Source: Antedon bifida
Lineage: Eukaryota; Echinodermata; Crinoidea; Comatulida; Antedonidae
Direction: 5' to 3'
Assembly: GCA_963402885.1 (NCBI GenBank)
Contig: OY727094.1
Span: forward strand, 10,046,501 to 10,110,500
Length of the DNA: 64,000 nucleotides
Every line of letters begins with the position of its first letter. Position 1 is the stretch's first letter. Below, in pieces: positions 36,415 through 49,158 of this stretch. The position numbers and the translations under genes were made by a program. Below the pieces are notes generated by a model. The model ran no database searches. It saw only the letters and a list, made by a program, of their open reading frames with translations, and had not been told where the DNA came from.

Positions 36415-38963
36415 TTATCTGAAAAAAAGATTACGAAAGAAATAATTCATAATGTCTCATTGCCGAGAAGTTACATTACTTGTCAAATAAATATCTACAT
36501 AAGGCAAGAGTAAGTATATTCAGGTGGAAGAGCAAATAAATTGATTTGATTACTTTTCCTTCGAAGAAACTGTCTTAGAATCAGTACACAGTACACTCTT
36601 TCATGCTTAGAATGTCATTCTTTCCTGCTTAGAATTTACTTTATTACTTGGCAAAATAATATTTTTGTATTTGTATTTTGTATTTAAGTATAAAACTACT
36701 TTATTTGTGTGTTCGTTTTGTTTATTTGTTTGTTTGTTTGGACGATGGCAATTTTCAAGTTATTATCCTGAATGTTGTGGTGGAAACATAGGCTACGGTA
36801 CTTAAGAACATGCATATTTTAAAAAAATCGGTTCATTGAAAAATTTTAAAAATAAAAAATAAAATCTGTATTCTTTTAACATGAACCGAAATATCAAGCT
36901 CATCACTAAAGGTAGTGTAGAAGATACTACATTATCTTGACTTCACTCAGTGCTTTTACTTTCTGAAAGTGTAATGTTTAAAGTTAAAGGTTCTAATATA
37001 TTTGTGAGAAAACGTCTTTTCCCACCCAATAATATCGACACTAATTATTAGACCTTTTTAAGGTAACATGATTGGTCCGTTAGGTCAGTTACCAAAGTCC
37101 TTTCCACGTAGGCCTAAGATTGTTTTTTTCATCACTTGATTAGTTTGACACAGGCATGATGTCAGTATCATACAGAGAAGTACAAAGAGTATAGGCCTAC
37201 TTACCGGTTACAGGATAGAAGTTCAAACCTAAGACTAGTAGCTCCATGCCATTGCTTTGGATGAATCCGTATGTAATGGGCGTTAATCCCGTAGTTAAAG
37301 TAGTTGGTTTTTATTTTGTCTGGATCAGTGTTCCCAATAAAGACCTATTTAAATATAAATATTTAAAAAATCCATAGGTTAATCAATTATAATCAAATTA
37401 TTAATACTCGGATGAAACAGTTACCACACGATGCTGATGACTGGCATCCAACCAAAGAGGTTAAAATAAAGAGTCTGAACTTAACGTGATGTGAACAGAG
37501 TAGGAACTTCTTAAAATGGCAGTATATATCATAATATTTAGTAGGCCTCCCATATTAAATAAAGACCTAAAATCTTGTGAAGAACCGAACCCTATACATT
37601 GTTCAGATAATATTGTTTTATATATTCTCAATTTGTCTTCATTATATTGTGTATGGATTCTATGAGTTGTCAACATCGAATTAACTTCTTATTTTTTATA
37701 TGAGACCAAAAAAAGTTGTCTGTGGTATTTCTGTATTTTTGTATTAGAACGTACTTTTAATACAGTATAATTGTTTAAATAAAATTAACCAATTGTCAAT
37801 GGAAATAAAGTAATAATTTTGTTGCAAAATGTCAATCATGTTATGATTACCATGCTATATGGCTTTATTATTTTTATCATAGACACGTATCAAAAATAAA
37901 GTTTAGGAAGTACAGAAAAGACACCTTTTCTTTAGAACCAAGCTTTTTGGCGTCGTGAAACGTTTTTCCATCCTTTGAGTACGAAACTTCAAATGTCGTA
38001 ACCCAGTTTCTAGCACCATTTTGTCCTTGTGTAATTATGCCTCCGATGTCAATGGCATCTTTCAAATATACTTGAATCCAAGAATCCTTGCCGCCGGATG
38101 AGGCCATCCACGCTCCCTGATTATAAAGGTTCATATACTGTGTATTCAATCGACCTCTTGATGGTCTTTGGCCCGTCCCTTCATAAGAGCTGGCTGAAAA
38201 TGCTGAATCAGGAAACTTTTCGTCTCGGACGTTGTAATCGAGACCAATCTTCTTGTAACTACTACATGTGGGATCTACTAATAAAACGAAAAGCTAAATG
38301 TTTAACTCTTATCAACTTTAGAGATATCAAAATCACAGAAAATATTCAAGAATTTTAGTTTACAAAACAAAAATGTATGAGCTTACTTGAAATTACATAA
38401 ACGTAGAGTAGTATAGTGATGATGGTGATGCATTTTATTATGTATTTTTAGCCTCATTGAATGAATAAATGTAAAATTTACATGATTATGTTAGGCCTAC
38501 TAAGTTAACCTGATCAAATATTTTACTATAGAATTTCGATACTGAAACAATATTATGTGGATACTAATGAAAGATGTACTGTAATATTTTAAGTTATACA
38601 AACATAAGTTTATTATAAATGCACAACATTCACGATATAAAATAATCTAAATTTAAACATCATAATTGCACTAGCCTATATAGTACATTATATGCAAATA
38701 AGAGGTTCCTCAGAGAACCGGTCGTATCATTAGTGTTGTAGATGAGAGTGGTGGTGAAGAAATAGAGGAGGAAAGTTTTCTATTTTTCTATCAAATGCAA
38801 TACGACCAGTAATATATTGAAAACATAATATTCCAATACCTTAGTGAACAACAGCACTCATGTATATGTATGAAAAGTAGAAAAAAAGTAAACTATTTTT
38901 ACCTTGTCCTTCACAAAACATGAATGAGTAGATGATAAATGCTATCACAGTTGATATAAACAT
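36415..38963 (-). CDS. secreted single-domain F5/8 type C (discoidin) protein, gene E
   Basis: Exons 38,963-38,903 (signal peptide identical to that of A), 38,277-37,925, 37,344-37,205 and a last exon from 36,418. Exon 3 ends CG instead of TG, so the join makes CGA (Arg), then TAA: the protein ends CNR rather than CN and has 185 residues. Landmarks are VDPTCSSYKKIGLDYN, PDSAFSASSYEGTG, SRGRLN, GAWMASSGGKDSWIQVYL, GGIITQGQNGARNWVTTFEV, VFIGN, AHYIRIHPKQWHGATSLRFE and LLSC. The loop between GAWM and W is three residues longer than in B. His replaces the Arg of ARYIR. It lies in tandem downstream of C' in the same orientation, with a TATA box. Role as for gene A. Confidence 0.87.
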
Positions 38964-39041
38964 CTTGATTATAGTTGAATGACTGGTTTATCGAAGTACT
39001 GTCTTGTCAAACTGAATGGCATTTGTCATAAGTGGTACAAC

Positions 39042-39050
39042 TTTTATACC
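39042..39050 (-). promoter_or_regulatory. TATA box of gene E
   Basis: GGTATAAAA on the minus strand about 80 bases before the start codon, in a flank nearly identical to that of gene A. Confidence 0.65.
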
Positions 39051-41224
39051 TTCATTTTGAAGGGCAATACACCAAAAAACGTGAATATTATAATATTGGT
39101 AAATATGCAAAGCAGTAGCGTGTCGAGGATTGTAGAAAGAAATGCTGACTGAAGAAAAGAACGAACAGGCCTCGACTTATTTGCTTTTTATATTAAAAAA
39201 AATCGTTTCTAAAATAATGGCCCATGTCTCGCAACAATTATGACATGAATATATAATATATTTGTATTGTAAATTATTTTTCGTTCAATGTCTGTTAAAG
39301 AGCGAGAAAGGGATTACACTTAACTTTCCATTAGTTAATTCGGACGTTTAAATAATTCATCACGAGTCCATAATGTTTTACATTAATAGATGTTAGTTAA
39401 AATGAATATGAAAACATTATGTTTTTGTTAATGGAACAAAACATCTAGATTACTTTAACGTGGTTTTTCAGAAACAAACATACATTAGTATTATAAAATA
39501 TATATATATATATGTATTAGTAAATTTAACAAGTTATAAGCTTGAATCATGTAGGCAGAAGTGCTCGATGCAAAGAAGATTAGAAATAAATAGTCATATA
39601 CAGGGCCTGCGGACTGTCGGGGGAGGTGGGGGTGGGGGTGTCGTCGCTGTGTCTCAAATAACTATCACGCTCTGTTAATTACCTTCCCATTCGTTCACAG
39701 AAAACTCCCTGACTCAGCATATCGTAAAAAATCAAAAAATCCAACCCACTGGGTTTATTTTCGAGATAGACTATTTGAATATCAAAATAACAAGATCATT
39801 TAATGCTAGATAACTTGTGATGCAGATATAGTGTATTATGATCACATTAATGTAAAATTGTCAGTTAATTCTTCAAAAATCGCAGTACAGTATTGTATTT
39901 TGAAGCCTCCCTCTTAAGTTTTCAAAAAGATTCTCGAAAAGAAGCCCATATTGTAAAGAAGGTGATCCAAAAAAATAGCGGTACCCCTTCACTTACTACA
40001 CTGTAAAGTAGGGGTATCACTTGTAACAGTACAATCACCCGCATACCACTTACAACATTAATTAATTAATTAAAAATTAATGGCCACCACATTGTGACAG
40101 AGTAACCGTATTGTATTTATAAACAAAGGTTTATGATAGTAAGTAATCATTTATAGATACATTTTAATGTAAAATAGACTATAGATATTTTCTTAATTAT
40201 TGTCGATCAATATATGAAATGAAATAATTCAAAGAATTGCTTAGAAAAAAACCTTCCTAAAAATAAATTGTCTATAGGCCTATATCTCCCAATAATTATT
40301 GTATGGAAATGTAATCTTTATTTTTTATTAGCTTTATTTATTATTTTATTAAAAAACAAACAAACCAATTTGCAGCAAATCTGCTAAATTACACGGTGAA
40401 GAACAATATACATTCAAAAGACAAGTAAAGTAATGGTCATCATTAAAAAAAAATTATCCACACAATGACATAAGTCTAGCTTTTGTTAGCTTGTACCGTA
40501 TAATTGAAAATATAAACGGAACCACAAACACCATTTATTATTTTAAAACCTAAATTAGCAATAGTTGTTTTTATTTTTTACGCAATAAGAGGAGGTTTTT
40601 TTCTGTATATCCTTGTCCAAACTTAATTAACTTAATTAGTAAAAGATAAATATTTTGCACATATGACGTTTCATACGTATAATTTTATCTCAAAACATAA
40701 TTCTTGTCTTGTTTTTAACAAGAAGTACACCTGTAGATCACTCATAACTCGGAAACGCATTATCGGATTACTTCTATACTATACCACAATATTATAATAA
40801 TATATTTTGGATTTAGTTAAGGCATGGACACACACACAAACGTAGTGGCTCACGTATCCCATACTAGCTGACTAAGTTTTAACAGCAAATACATACACTC
40901 AATTCTCGTACGGTATCATGTCTAGCGACAATAATCAGCATGCAGTTTCTTGTCTGCTGACTACAACCTGTCTCACTTAAGTTGATGTTACATGACAGAG
41001 TACAAAAATCGGCTTCTGCTTATCACTTACAAAACTGAAAACATCATCTATGTGTATTTTATTAATGTATATTTGTTTAAGTGATAACTAACAAACGAAT
41101 CAAAACGTGAAGACGATTTCATAAAGTGTTTGTTTAATTAATGTAACATTGATAAAGAATAATTATTAATAATTAATTGATGCTGTTACAATAATTAATA
41201 ATTATTGTTACTGACTATATTCTA

Positions 41225-42170
41225 AAGCGTTTGACTGCCTTTCCCATAAGCAACTTATTCATAAAATTAACAAATTTGGTATTACTGACCCCCACCCCTC
41301 CCCCCTCAATTTAGTTTCTAACTATCTCTTTAATCGCAGCCAACGTGTAGTTATTAATGGGGTTTCTAAATTTATTCTGGTATTCTCCAAGGGTCTATTC
41401 TTTGCTTTTTAATGTCACTTTGAATGGTGGTGGTCACTATTAAAGTAGAGGGAAATTTTCACCGTATCCCCAAAGGGTAGTGCCCCTCCGGAGGTGCTGA
41501 CCGGTCGTGGGCGACCAATGTTTTTTACTTTTTTTTGTACATAATTGTTGTTCTATGTTGTATGTATGTACATGCATTTAAATAATAATAATAATTTTGG
41601 TGTACTATTGGATGTAAAATTGTAAATTGTAATAATTGAAATTGTAAATTGTAATTGTAATTGTGAATTGTGAATGAAGACTAATGTATTCAATAATGAT
41701 CTCCTAATTTTGTGAATAAATCACACTGCCTTAAGACGATGACCTGAAGCTGTATCGTGTTGTCGGATCTGATGATGATACGAAGGGTCTTCAGGAGTGT
41801 CTTGATAGTGTTGTTGCATGTAATCAGCACTAGGGCCTATCCTTAATGTCTCCAAATGCAAATCCATGTATGTTTCCCTTAAACTGAAACACAAGCGTTT
41901 TTTTTTCTTTTTATAATATGACCAATACAATTATTTTAGACACATTTTTAGTTCACCATTATCTAGAAATTATATTGACAGTAAATTTACATTTTTGTAC
42001 ACATAGAGATATCTCTAGCTACAGTGTTATTATTGCTTGCTTATTAACGTCATTTAGTTGCTTCTAATGTTGAGTATTGATCAGTTATTTTTGCATCTGC
42101 TTCTGAATCTCAGTTATCTCGTTTTGATATAAATTAGTTTAATAGGTTTCTTTTATTAATAATGCTTTAA
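41225..42170 (+). mobile_element. paralogous copy of the decayed RT fragment
   Basis: The same fragment as at 10,960-11,720 (KFGITD..., QRVVING, LNVSKCKSMYVSLK), carried along by the segmental duplication. It is further interrupted by a 266-bp insertion at 41,416. Confidence 0.75.
41416..41681 (+). mobile_element. 266-bp retroposed 3' end with (AATTGT)n-like tail
   Basis: Flanked by TAATGT at 41,410-41,415 and 41,682-41,687. The 11,115 copy has one TAATGT and no insert. The insert has a GC-rich head (CCCCTCCGGAGGTGCTGACC) and a tail of AATTGTAAATTGT steps, which suggests a truncated LINE or SINE 3' end. Confidence 0.75.
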
Positions 42171-42220
42171 TCGTCTATGTCGTTTAGCTCCTCCTAGGCA
42201 AGGCATATGTTTTTATTATT

Positions 42221-42728
42221 TACCGCCAAGGAGGTATATGTAATCGATTGCGTTTGTCTGTTTGTTTGTTAGTAGGATTACTCAAAAAGCAATTATAAGA
42301 TCTTTACCAAAATGAGAATACAGATAGATATGTGGTCAAGGACTACTCCATTAAATTTTGGAGGCAATCCGGACCACCGTCCCAATTCTGGACCATTTTT
42401 TAGTATAATTTTCAGACCTGTTAGTGCTAAAAGATGGGACAAAATTTTCAAAAGCCGGCGAACAGTCTTAAACTAACAAGTAAACTGAAATTGCATTTTC
42501 TTTTCTACTTGTCCAAAAAACTTCATTTTTGTATAATAGGCAAGAGTTATAATTTGTGATTCGTAATTTTAAACCATAATTTGATTTAATTTACAAGTTT
42601 TTAAATACGAGTAGTTTTTAAAATTCACCCGTTTGTTTTTTGGCGTTGCTGTCTTATTTTTAGTCACTTGATACTGTTGTTAGTTGAAAGGCTGGTTACA
42701 TAACCATTACACCAAATTCGCATACACA
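42221..42728. mobile_element. about 500-bp insertion starting with CCGCCAAGGAGGTATATG
   Basis: Absent from the paralogous site near 11,625. It contains GTTTGTCTGTTTGTTTGTTAG and ATTACTCAAAAAGCAATTATA. No clear coding content, and the right boundary is approximate. Confidence 0.5.
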
Positions 42729-42959
42729 TTGATATGTTGTTTTGGTGGTTATGATGCTTGGCGACCAATCCAAGGGTCCTGTCAAATGTCAGGATTTTTT
42801 CTCATGACAATTTGCAACTCCACTCACAAAGACATAATAATAAGTAATAATAAGTCTTTGTTTATGTAGAGCATCTTGTGTATATGTTTGTCTTGTGAAC
42901 GGGATTGCTACCTTTGAGAAGTATAGTGAATGAATTCACTTGTGGTTATCCTTGGCAAT

Positions 42960-44066
42960 TTGCCTAAAATTAGAATAGATATAGTGTTAATTCTTGATTC
43001 AGCTGCGATTTTGTTCAATTGTTGGTATTGATGTTAATTCTAGAAGTTTGCATTCCTGTCCTATGTTTAATGTTCATTTTTCTGGAGTAGAGTAGTAGTA
43101 GTTTTATTTCCAGACTTTCTTCACAATATAATTCCCTAAGTAATAACACCAATATCAATATTTTTAATAATGGCATCGCTTCTTTCCGTTCTATCATTTT
43201 ACATCACATTAACCTGTAATATCATTTTTCATTTCATCTTGTTTTTCCGTCTATTTTAAAGAATTCTATTTTTTTTATCTTAAGTAGTTTAAGATAATGA
43301 ATGAATTCACGTACTTGTGATTATCCTTGGCAAATTGCCTAAAATTAGAATAGAATAGTATTAATTCTTGATTCAGTTGCGATTTTGTTCAGTTGTTTGG
43401 CATTCATGTTAGTTCTAGAAGTTTGAATTCTTGTCCTATTTTTAATGTTCATTTTTCTAGAGTTGATTTGTAAACGAGTTTTATCTCCAGACTTTCTTCA
43501 CAATACAAATACCAATATCGATATATTTTATAATGGCATCGCTTCTTTCTGTTCTATTATTTTACATCACTTAGTTACCAATTTTCTTAGATAGACTATT
43601 TTATTGAATCATTATCGAACAATGGACTGCAACATAACTTATTTATAATATTTATTTATAACTGTGTAGGACTTAATTAATTATAGTAACTAAATTTAGT
43701 AATTATTTTCATGCTGATAGCATAAATACTATATTTTTTTCTATAACTAATTATTTAATTGTCAGTTAAACTAATTGTTCTGTTTGTATTTTTCACTTTT
43801 ATGTCATGTTTGTTTTGTAGCTGTATTTATTATCTTGTCTTGAATTTTATACTCAGGAAACCGCATACCATGTATGTATTTTTATGACGATGATTAAAGA
43901 ATCTTGAATCTTGAATATAATATCATTTTTTATATGTTCGATATCATCTTGTTTTTCAGTCTATTTTAAAGAATTATAATTTTAAGTTGTTTTATATTAA
44001 GGTTTTAACCTGCCTGTTATTGGCGAAGATTCGCTGTTGGTATGGAATGAAATAAATAAATAAAAC
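42960..44066 (+). repeat. tandemly duplicated LINE 3' end remnants
   Basis: TTATCCTTGGCAA followed by GATTCAGCTGCGATTTTGTTC occurs at about 42,950 and again, as a diverged tandem copy, at about 43,320; a related copy is at 23,100. Two LINE-like 3' tails follow: AAAGAATCTTGAATCTTGAA near 43,900, and GGAATGAAATAAATAAATAA near 44,045. No gene here. Confidence 0.5.
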
Positions 44067-44246
44067 AGAAATTTCTATAACGCCAAATCAAAAATGTATC
44101 AAAGGCTGGCGCTGTGTGAGAATAATGCAGGGTCAATAACAATGCTGCTGCAAATGTTTGTTTTTAAGTGAATTACCAACAGCAGTGATACACGTAACGT
44201 AGGCCATAAGTCATAGATTGTCACAACATTAATTATTTTCATACAG

Positions 44247-44954
44247 CTGAAAAGATAGAATATACTAGTAAACAGTGTTCAGTCTGAAAGGTTAATATGG
44301 TCTGGTAATGGAAGTCTAGGATCTTACAGGAAACTGAACACATCAAGTCAGCTTGAGATTCTTATGGTAATATAGTTTTACAAACTGTGTATTAATTTTA
44401 CTTTAAAAGGTGAAAGGTACAGGTGTTTATTTATGTTGTCTATAAAACTCAGATCTCAGATGTCAGTGACCGAGTTTTCAGAAAATACTGCATCTTATAT
44501 TAGTCACTTTGTCTAGAGTTGGTCAAATTGGGTCACATGACTTTACACCCACGTAGGCCTACACATGTGTTTGAATCGAAAGCTCCATTGACTGCATTTT
44601 GAAGCTTAAAATGAATTATAGGCCTAAACATAATACAGACATCTTATAATGATTTGATGATTAATTGTTTTGAATTCAATGAGTGTATTTGTATTTTTTT
44701 AAAGAATACTTTGTAATATAGTGATTGTGATTACATTAAATTAATGTGTTATATTTTTACTTATTTTTAAAATGTTTAAAATTTTTTTTCTTTTAGATAA
44801 TCCACCAAGTAACCCCAAAATTGGCTGGAAGACACCAGCACCTTCTTCAGACTCTGGTTACATTTCATCACCCACATATATTTGCAATACTTGTGATATG
44901 ATGTACACAACAGAACAAGATCTTGAGATACACAAGTCATATTGTTATGAGTAG
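44247..44954 (+). pseudogene. third copy of the zinc-finger gene's last two exons
   Basis: The penultimate exon copy (44,247-44,366) has gained one base early, giving a TGA soon after, and has another TGA near its end, so it is dead. The terminal exon copy (44,797-44,954) is fully open with intact acceptor and CCHC finger (NPPSNPKIGWKTPAP, ICNTCDMMY, IHKSYCYE). It could be coding only if an upstream exon skipped the broken one; no other upstream exon was found nearby. It sits just before gene C, as the first copy sits before the relic and gene A. Confidence 0.75.
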
Positions 44955-45027
44955 GGGCACTATTACATTGATTTTTTACATGTTTCTTGCATGGTTGACT
45001 GATATACATGCGTGTTAATTATTCAAC

Positions 45028-45196
45028 TTTAACGCTTTTTCCCAACACGCAACGTGCAAGCTCCGCCCACTTTGTAGACAAATCGATCTGCTAGTGCGCA
45101 AGTATTACTAAAACAAACTTTAGTTACGAGCGTCGAGAACCTTATTTCTGAAAATAGCGGAGAGTGCGTTTTGCATGTTGGGAAATAGCGTTAAAA
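45028..45196. mobile_element. MITE, TAACGC...GCGTTA family, uninterrupted copy
   Basis: Inverted ends with CCCAACACGC and GTTGGGAAATAGCGTTA, the same family as 23,680-23,965, and the empty site for the element nested there. Confidence 0.7.
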
Positions 45197-46356
45197 GTTT
45201 ACGTTTACGTGTTTCTGCGAAAGCTCACTACCATTGCAGTAAAACCCAGGGAACACTTTGAGACCCAACAATATTATGTCCCCTTCTTATGAATGTGCCC
45301 TCTGCTTGTTTTCTTTTTGTATGCTATCAGCATGAATCAAATTCACTAGCTAATAATGTTGAATAGCCTGGAGTGATTTTTGCTAGACCAAACAACACCA
45401 ACCATTTTTTACCACTTTATCAATTGAGCGCGTGCGCCGGTCCGTTTTGAATGATGGTGTGGCCGGACATTTCTGTGCCAGTAGTAGATTGATTACAATG
45501 ATTAACTATTTAAGTGTCTAAAAATGTGGGCAAATGATATAATAAACAATCTGTTGTTAAACGTAAGAAAACTGAAATAATGTATAAATCAGTATAAATA
45601 AACCATCAGTTTGAATGTATTAACTAGTTTGAATATTTATATATATAAGCATAATATACATTTATTAATTTAGTATATTTAATAATCGTACATTCATTAC
45701 CAATTATAACATATGTAATTACTAAATACATGTTTATATTGTAATCGTTTCATTCATTCATTAGTTCTTTTCAAAAGACAGTACATAATCGCAGTACAAA
45801 AAAAAAGAAAAACAAATACACCACGCATTTACTATAATTTATAATGCAACAATGGAATTAATAGAATAACTCCCTTACATGTCGAAACTAATATGAAATT
45901 AACATCGTGGCAAACTTGTATACCATTGCCTGTTATAACCGATTGTAACCACTTTTCATTGTTTCAGTGTTAATTTGTGATTTTTATTTGTCTAATTTTG
46001 TAATTACAAAATTTCTTTATTATTCTAATTGTAACTAAATACTGTGTATAATACGTTTGTAGACCCTACTAAATATAGAGCGATGATTGTATTTTGCTAC
46101 ATGCCAATGTTGTGTTTAAGCATTGTTTTGTCCTTTTCTGGAAAAAAAGAAAATATAATTAAGAAACTTCTCATAAAAACTACTCTTATTGATTTAGTTA
46201 ATATTTAACATAACTCATAATGTTAATAACTATCGTACTGTTGTTTTGCCACTGGGCCATTTGAAACTTGCCACTACCAGGTAAATTGCAATTCATGCGA
46301 CGATTTCAGTACTATCATTTGGAGACGAATAGGAATAGTGAAAAGGCTAATACTTA

Positions 46357-49009
46357 CTAGTTACATGCGATCAGTTCAAACCTAAGGCTAGCAGCATTTC
46401 CATGCCAAGACATTGGTTGAATCCGTATGTAACGGGTTGTTATCTGCTGCTTAAATAAGTTAGCAAACTCAGTTTTTCCATCAGTGTTCCCTGTAAAAAT
46501 CTATTTAAAATAAAATACAGATCCTAATTGGTATAGTTTGTCACTAATACATATCAAGGGGATCATTATCTGTTGGTTTTGTTAAAGATGTATTGTCCCC
46601 CTGAAAAAATAATTCTTAAAAAAATGTTTGTTGAATATTCCATTTTATTGTAACATAATAGTTATCCACTTTGACCAAAAATTAGATCGAAAAAAAATGT
46701 ATTTACCTGAAAAAATGTAATTTAAAGCAAAAAATGGTCAAATTGGCTGCCAGCCAATGGATTTTTGGTTGAATTTAACCATTTATTTTTTCATTTTATA
46801 AGTGAAAACATTATTTTTTTTCGTTTTTTTTTCTATTGAAGTGATTAACTTTATTAAAACTACAAAATAACATATTCAAAGTCTGATTTAATTAATCTTC
46901 ATTTTTCCATGTTTTGCGAGGACAATACATCTTTAATAACGCGTCAAACATGTGATTTTCACGGAATTTTTTCATTGAATCTCTGCTTCTGCCGTGTAGT
47001 GAGGATAGTTTGTAACGCAATTTGTTTGCCTGTATACTATTTACTTGCCAAATGGAAGCTTTTCAAACATGATTACAGTTGTTTCTTTATCTGTTGCGGA
47101 AAATATGGTGTATAAGTAGTATAAATGTTGGTATTTGTAGCCAGAAATAGGACTGTTACAAGTTCCTAACTTGCCCAGACGAGCTCAGTGTCCTGTTGTT
47201 AGATTTTCTTGGTGTGTGACTATATTTTAATGATGCATGATCAAGATTTTAGCTGCAACATAATTAGTAGTTATGGCCATTTTAACTTACCACTCTTTTG
47301 AATCGCATTTGACGAATAATTGCGTAGGACTACAGTATTTCAATGAGGCCTATTTGCTAAAAGTGCGGTTTTATGGGGTAAAGGGTTCAGCAGAAACGCG
47401 AAGAGCGCAGGCAGATATCGGTTTTAAGTTTAAAATCACACCACCGTCTCCTATTCCGAAAAAGAGAACAGTGTGAATGTAGCTTTAGTCGGTTTCATGA
47501 CACATGACGAACGTCAAAAGCCTGGTTCTCCCTACATGGATGCTTGGACGGAGTACAATCAGGACGACGCGATGGATTATCGGAACTGTCGTTTGTGATT
47601 TGTCAACTTATTTTCGTTTTGCCTACGTCGTTGCGTTCTCAAAGTGGGAACCAAGCATATCGGATTGATGAACTAAAAACCAATGTTATTTTCATGTTTA
47701 GATATTTTGATAATGGAATGCATCTGAAATTAAAAGTGTTGAAATGTTTCAATAATAACTCAAAAGAAGGCAAAAATTAAGGCCGTGCTTCCGCAGCCAA
47801 AACAGCATTATCGGGTAATTTTTTAATCAATCAGGTAATTAATTAGTGCGCATGATCAGTCATTACCAAACAACCAGGTGCTCACTCACAAACAATTAAT
47901 TCTTCAGGTTCAAAGTCATCGCATTTATCCGATAATTATCCGATTTTAGTGAGATAATTATCGGTTAATTTTCCTCGAATGGAAGTTGTTAAACCCCGTT
48001 TCCACAAGCAGTTTATCGTTTAATTCTCATTTTTAACGGTTAATTTTTGGCTGAGGAAACACGGCTTAAGAAACCTCACCAGTGAATCATCAACATTATC
48101 AACGTCATAGTACTGGCCGCTTTCTGTCTTCTTGTATGAAACCTTATAACTCGCAACCCATTTGTTCCCACACGCTAGACCTTGTGTAATTATGCCTTTC
48201 AGATCATTGTCATCTGTTTGCAAATCGACTTCAATCCAGGGTGAGGTGTCGCTGGATGACGCCATCCAACCTCCTTGTTTACCATAGCCTTCGTACTTTG
48301 TATTCAATCGGGCTCTTGATGGATCGTAGCCACCCTGTTCGTAAGAACTGGATTTAAATGCGCTGTCAAGTACATTTGAATTTCGGATCTTGTCGTCGAG
48401 ACCAAACCTTTTAGTTGTCTTACAATCGGTGGACGCCACTTATATAAACATAAAAAAGCAGATTATTTAACTGTCAATACAAAATTCAAAACTTTACCAA
48501 AAAGACATCACATTAGGCCTAAATTTGAAAAAAGAAGTGAGAATTCAAGTTGTGTAAATAAAAACAAACGTAGGCATTTTTAAAAGTAGCCTAACATGAT
48601 AAGGTTTACATGAATGTACGACCTTACATATGAATTTACATGAACAAGTCTTACATGAGAGTGAATACATTAATTATGATATTATTAGATTTACATAAAT
48701 AAATAAACATACGATGAACTTTACATTAATTTACGTGAAAATATCTCATTTATATGAATAGAGCGAAAACGAATTAATTCTACGTATTGTTTGGGTTTAT
48801 ATACATCAATTTGTATGAATATGATATTATAAGAATTTACACGAATGAGTAAGAGTATGAATAATGTATGATTAAGATCAAAATTTAATTGCCTAAATTT
48901 CAAAATACTAAAACATTTTGGATACAAATAGTTTACCTTGAGCAGCAAACATAAATAAGGAAAAAATACATAAATAGAGCATAAATACTGGGACAGTTGA
49001 TCTAAACAT
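46357..49009 (-). CDS. secreted single-domain F5/8 type C (discoidin) protein, gene C (divergent subtype)
   Basis: Exons 49,009-48,937 (longer signal peptide, MFRSTVPVFMLYLCIFSLFM), 48,438-48,080 and 46,500-46,358. The stop is TAG within exon 3, or TAA if spliced to a possible last exon at 46,137; both give 191 residues. Landmarks are STDCKTTKRFGLDDKIR, LDSAFKSSSYEQGG, SRARLN, GGWMASSSDTSPWIEVDL, GIITQGLACGNKWVASYKVS, IFTGNTDGKTEF, TTRYIRIQPMSWHGNAAS and LRFELIAC. An extra Cys in the LACGN loop is not in A, B or E. This is the subtype whose exon 3 survives as relics at 4.1 and 25.0 kb. Intron 2 is long (about 1.6 kb) and holds two MITEs, one ending beside the exon 2 donor. Confidence 0.85.
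47517..47660. mobile_element. small foldback MITE in intron 2 of gene C
   Basis: Ends GCCTGGTTCTCCCTAC and AAGTGGGAACCAAGC are imperfect inverted repeats of the same general type as the elements at 24,804 and 49,159 (GCTTGGTT.CCAC). Boundaries approximate. Confidence 0.55.
47781..48065. mobile_element. TTAA-flanked MITE next to the exon 2 donor of gene C
   Basis: Inverted ends GGCCGTGCTTCCGCAGCCAA and TTGGCTGAGGAAACACGGC, with TTAA at 47,777-47,780 and 48,066-48,069. Internal inverted stretches around GATAATTATC. The right TTAA lies only about ten bases into the intron from the 5' splice site at 48,079. Confidence 0.8.
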
Positions 49010-49074
49010 CTTCGTTGAATGACTGATTTATCAAAGGACGTTGAAGAGAATGGCACACAATGTGTGTTTCTAAC

Positions 49075-49082
49075 CTTTATAG
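49075..49082 (-). promoter_or_regulatory. TATA box of gene C
   Basis: CTATAAAG on the minus strand about 65 bases before the start codon. Position matches the boxes of A and E although flanks have diverged. Confidence 0.5.
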
Positions 49083-49158
49083 TCTTCTTCTCTAATCTTA
49101 AAATGAAACTCCCATAATACCGCATCATGATTGGTAATTATCCACATACAGGTTGTTA

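Larger units (their letters stand above)
33808..39260. repeat. duplicated unit, third copy (carries gene E)
   Basis: Begins abruptly where the C' 5' flank (equivalent of 8,663) meets the equivalent of 4,286, and then follows copy 1 through gene E and its upstream flank. The main difference is about 1 kb inserted at 34,892-35,917. Confidence 0.75.

Noticed and set aside
48721..49128. 135-codon minus-strand ORF over the gene C signal exon
   Set aside because: It overlaps the gene C promoter and first exon in another frame, and has a composition typical of AT-rich non-coding DNA.
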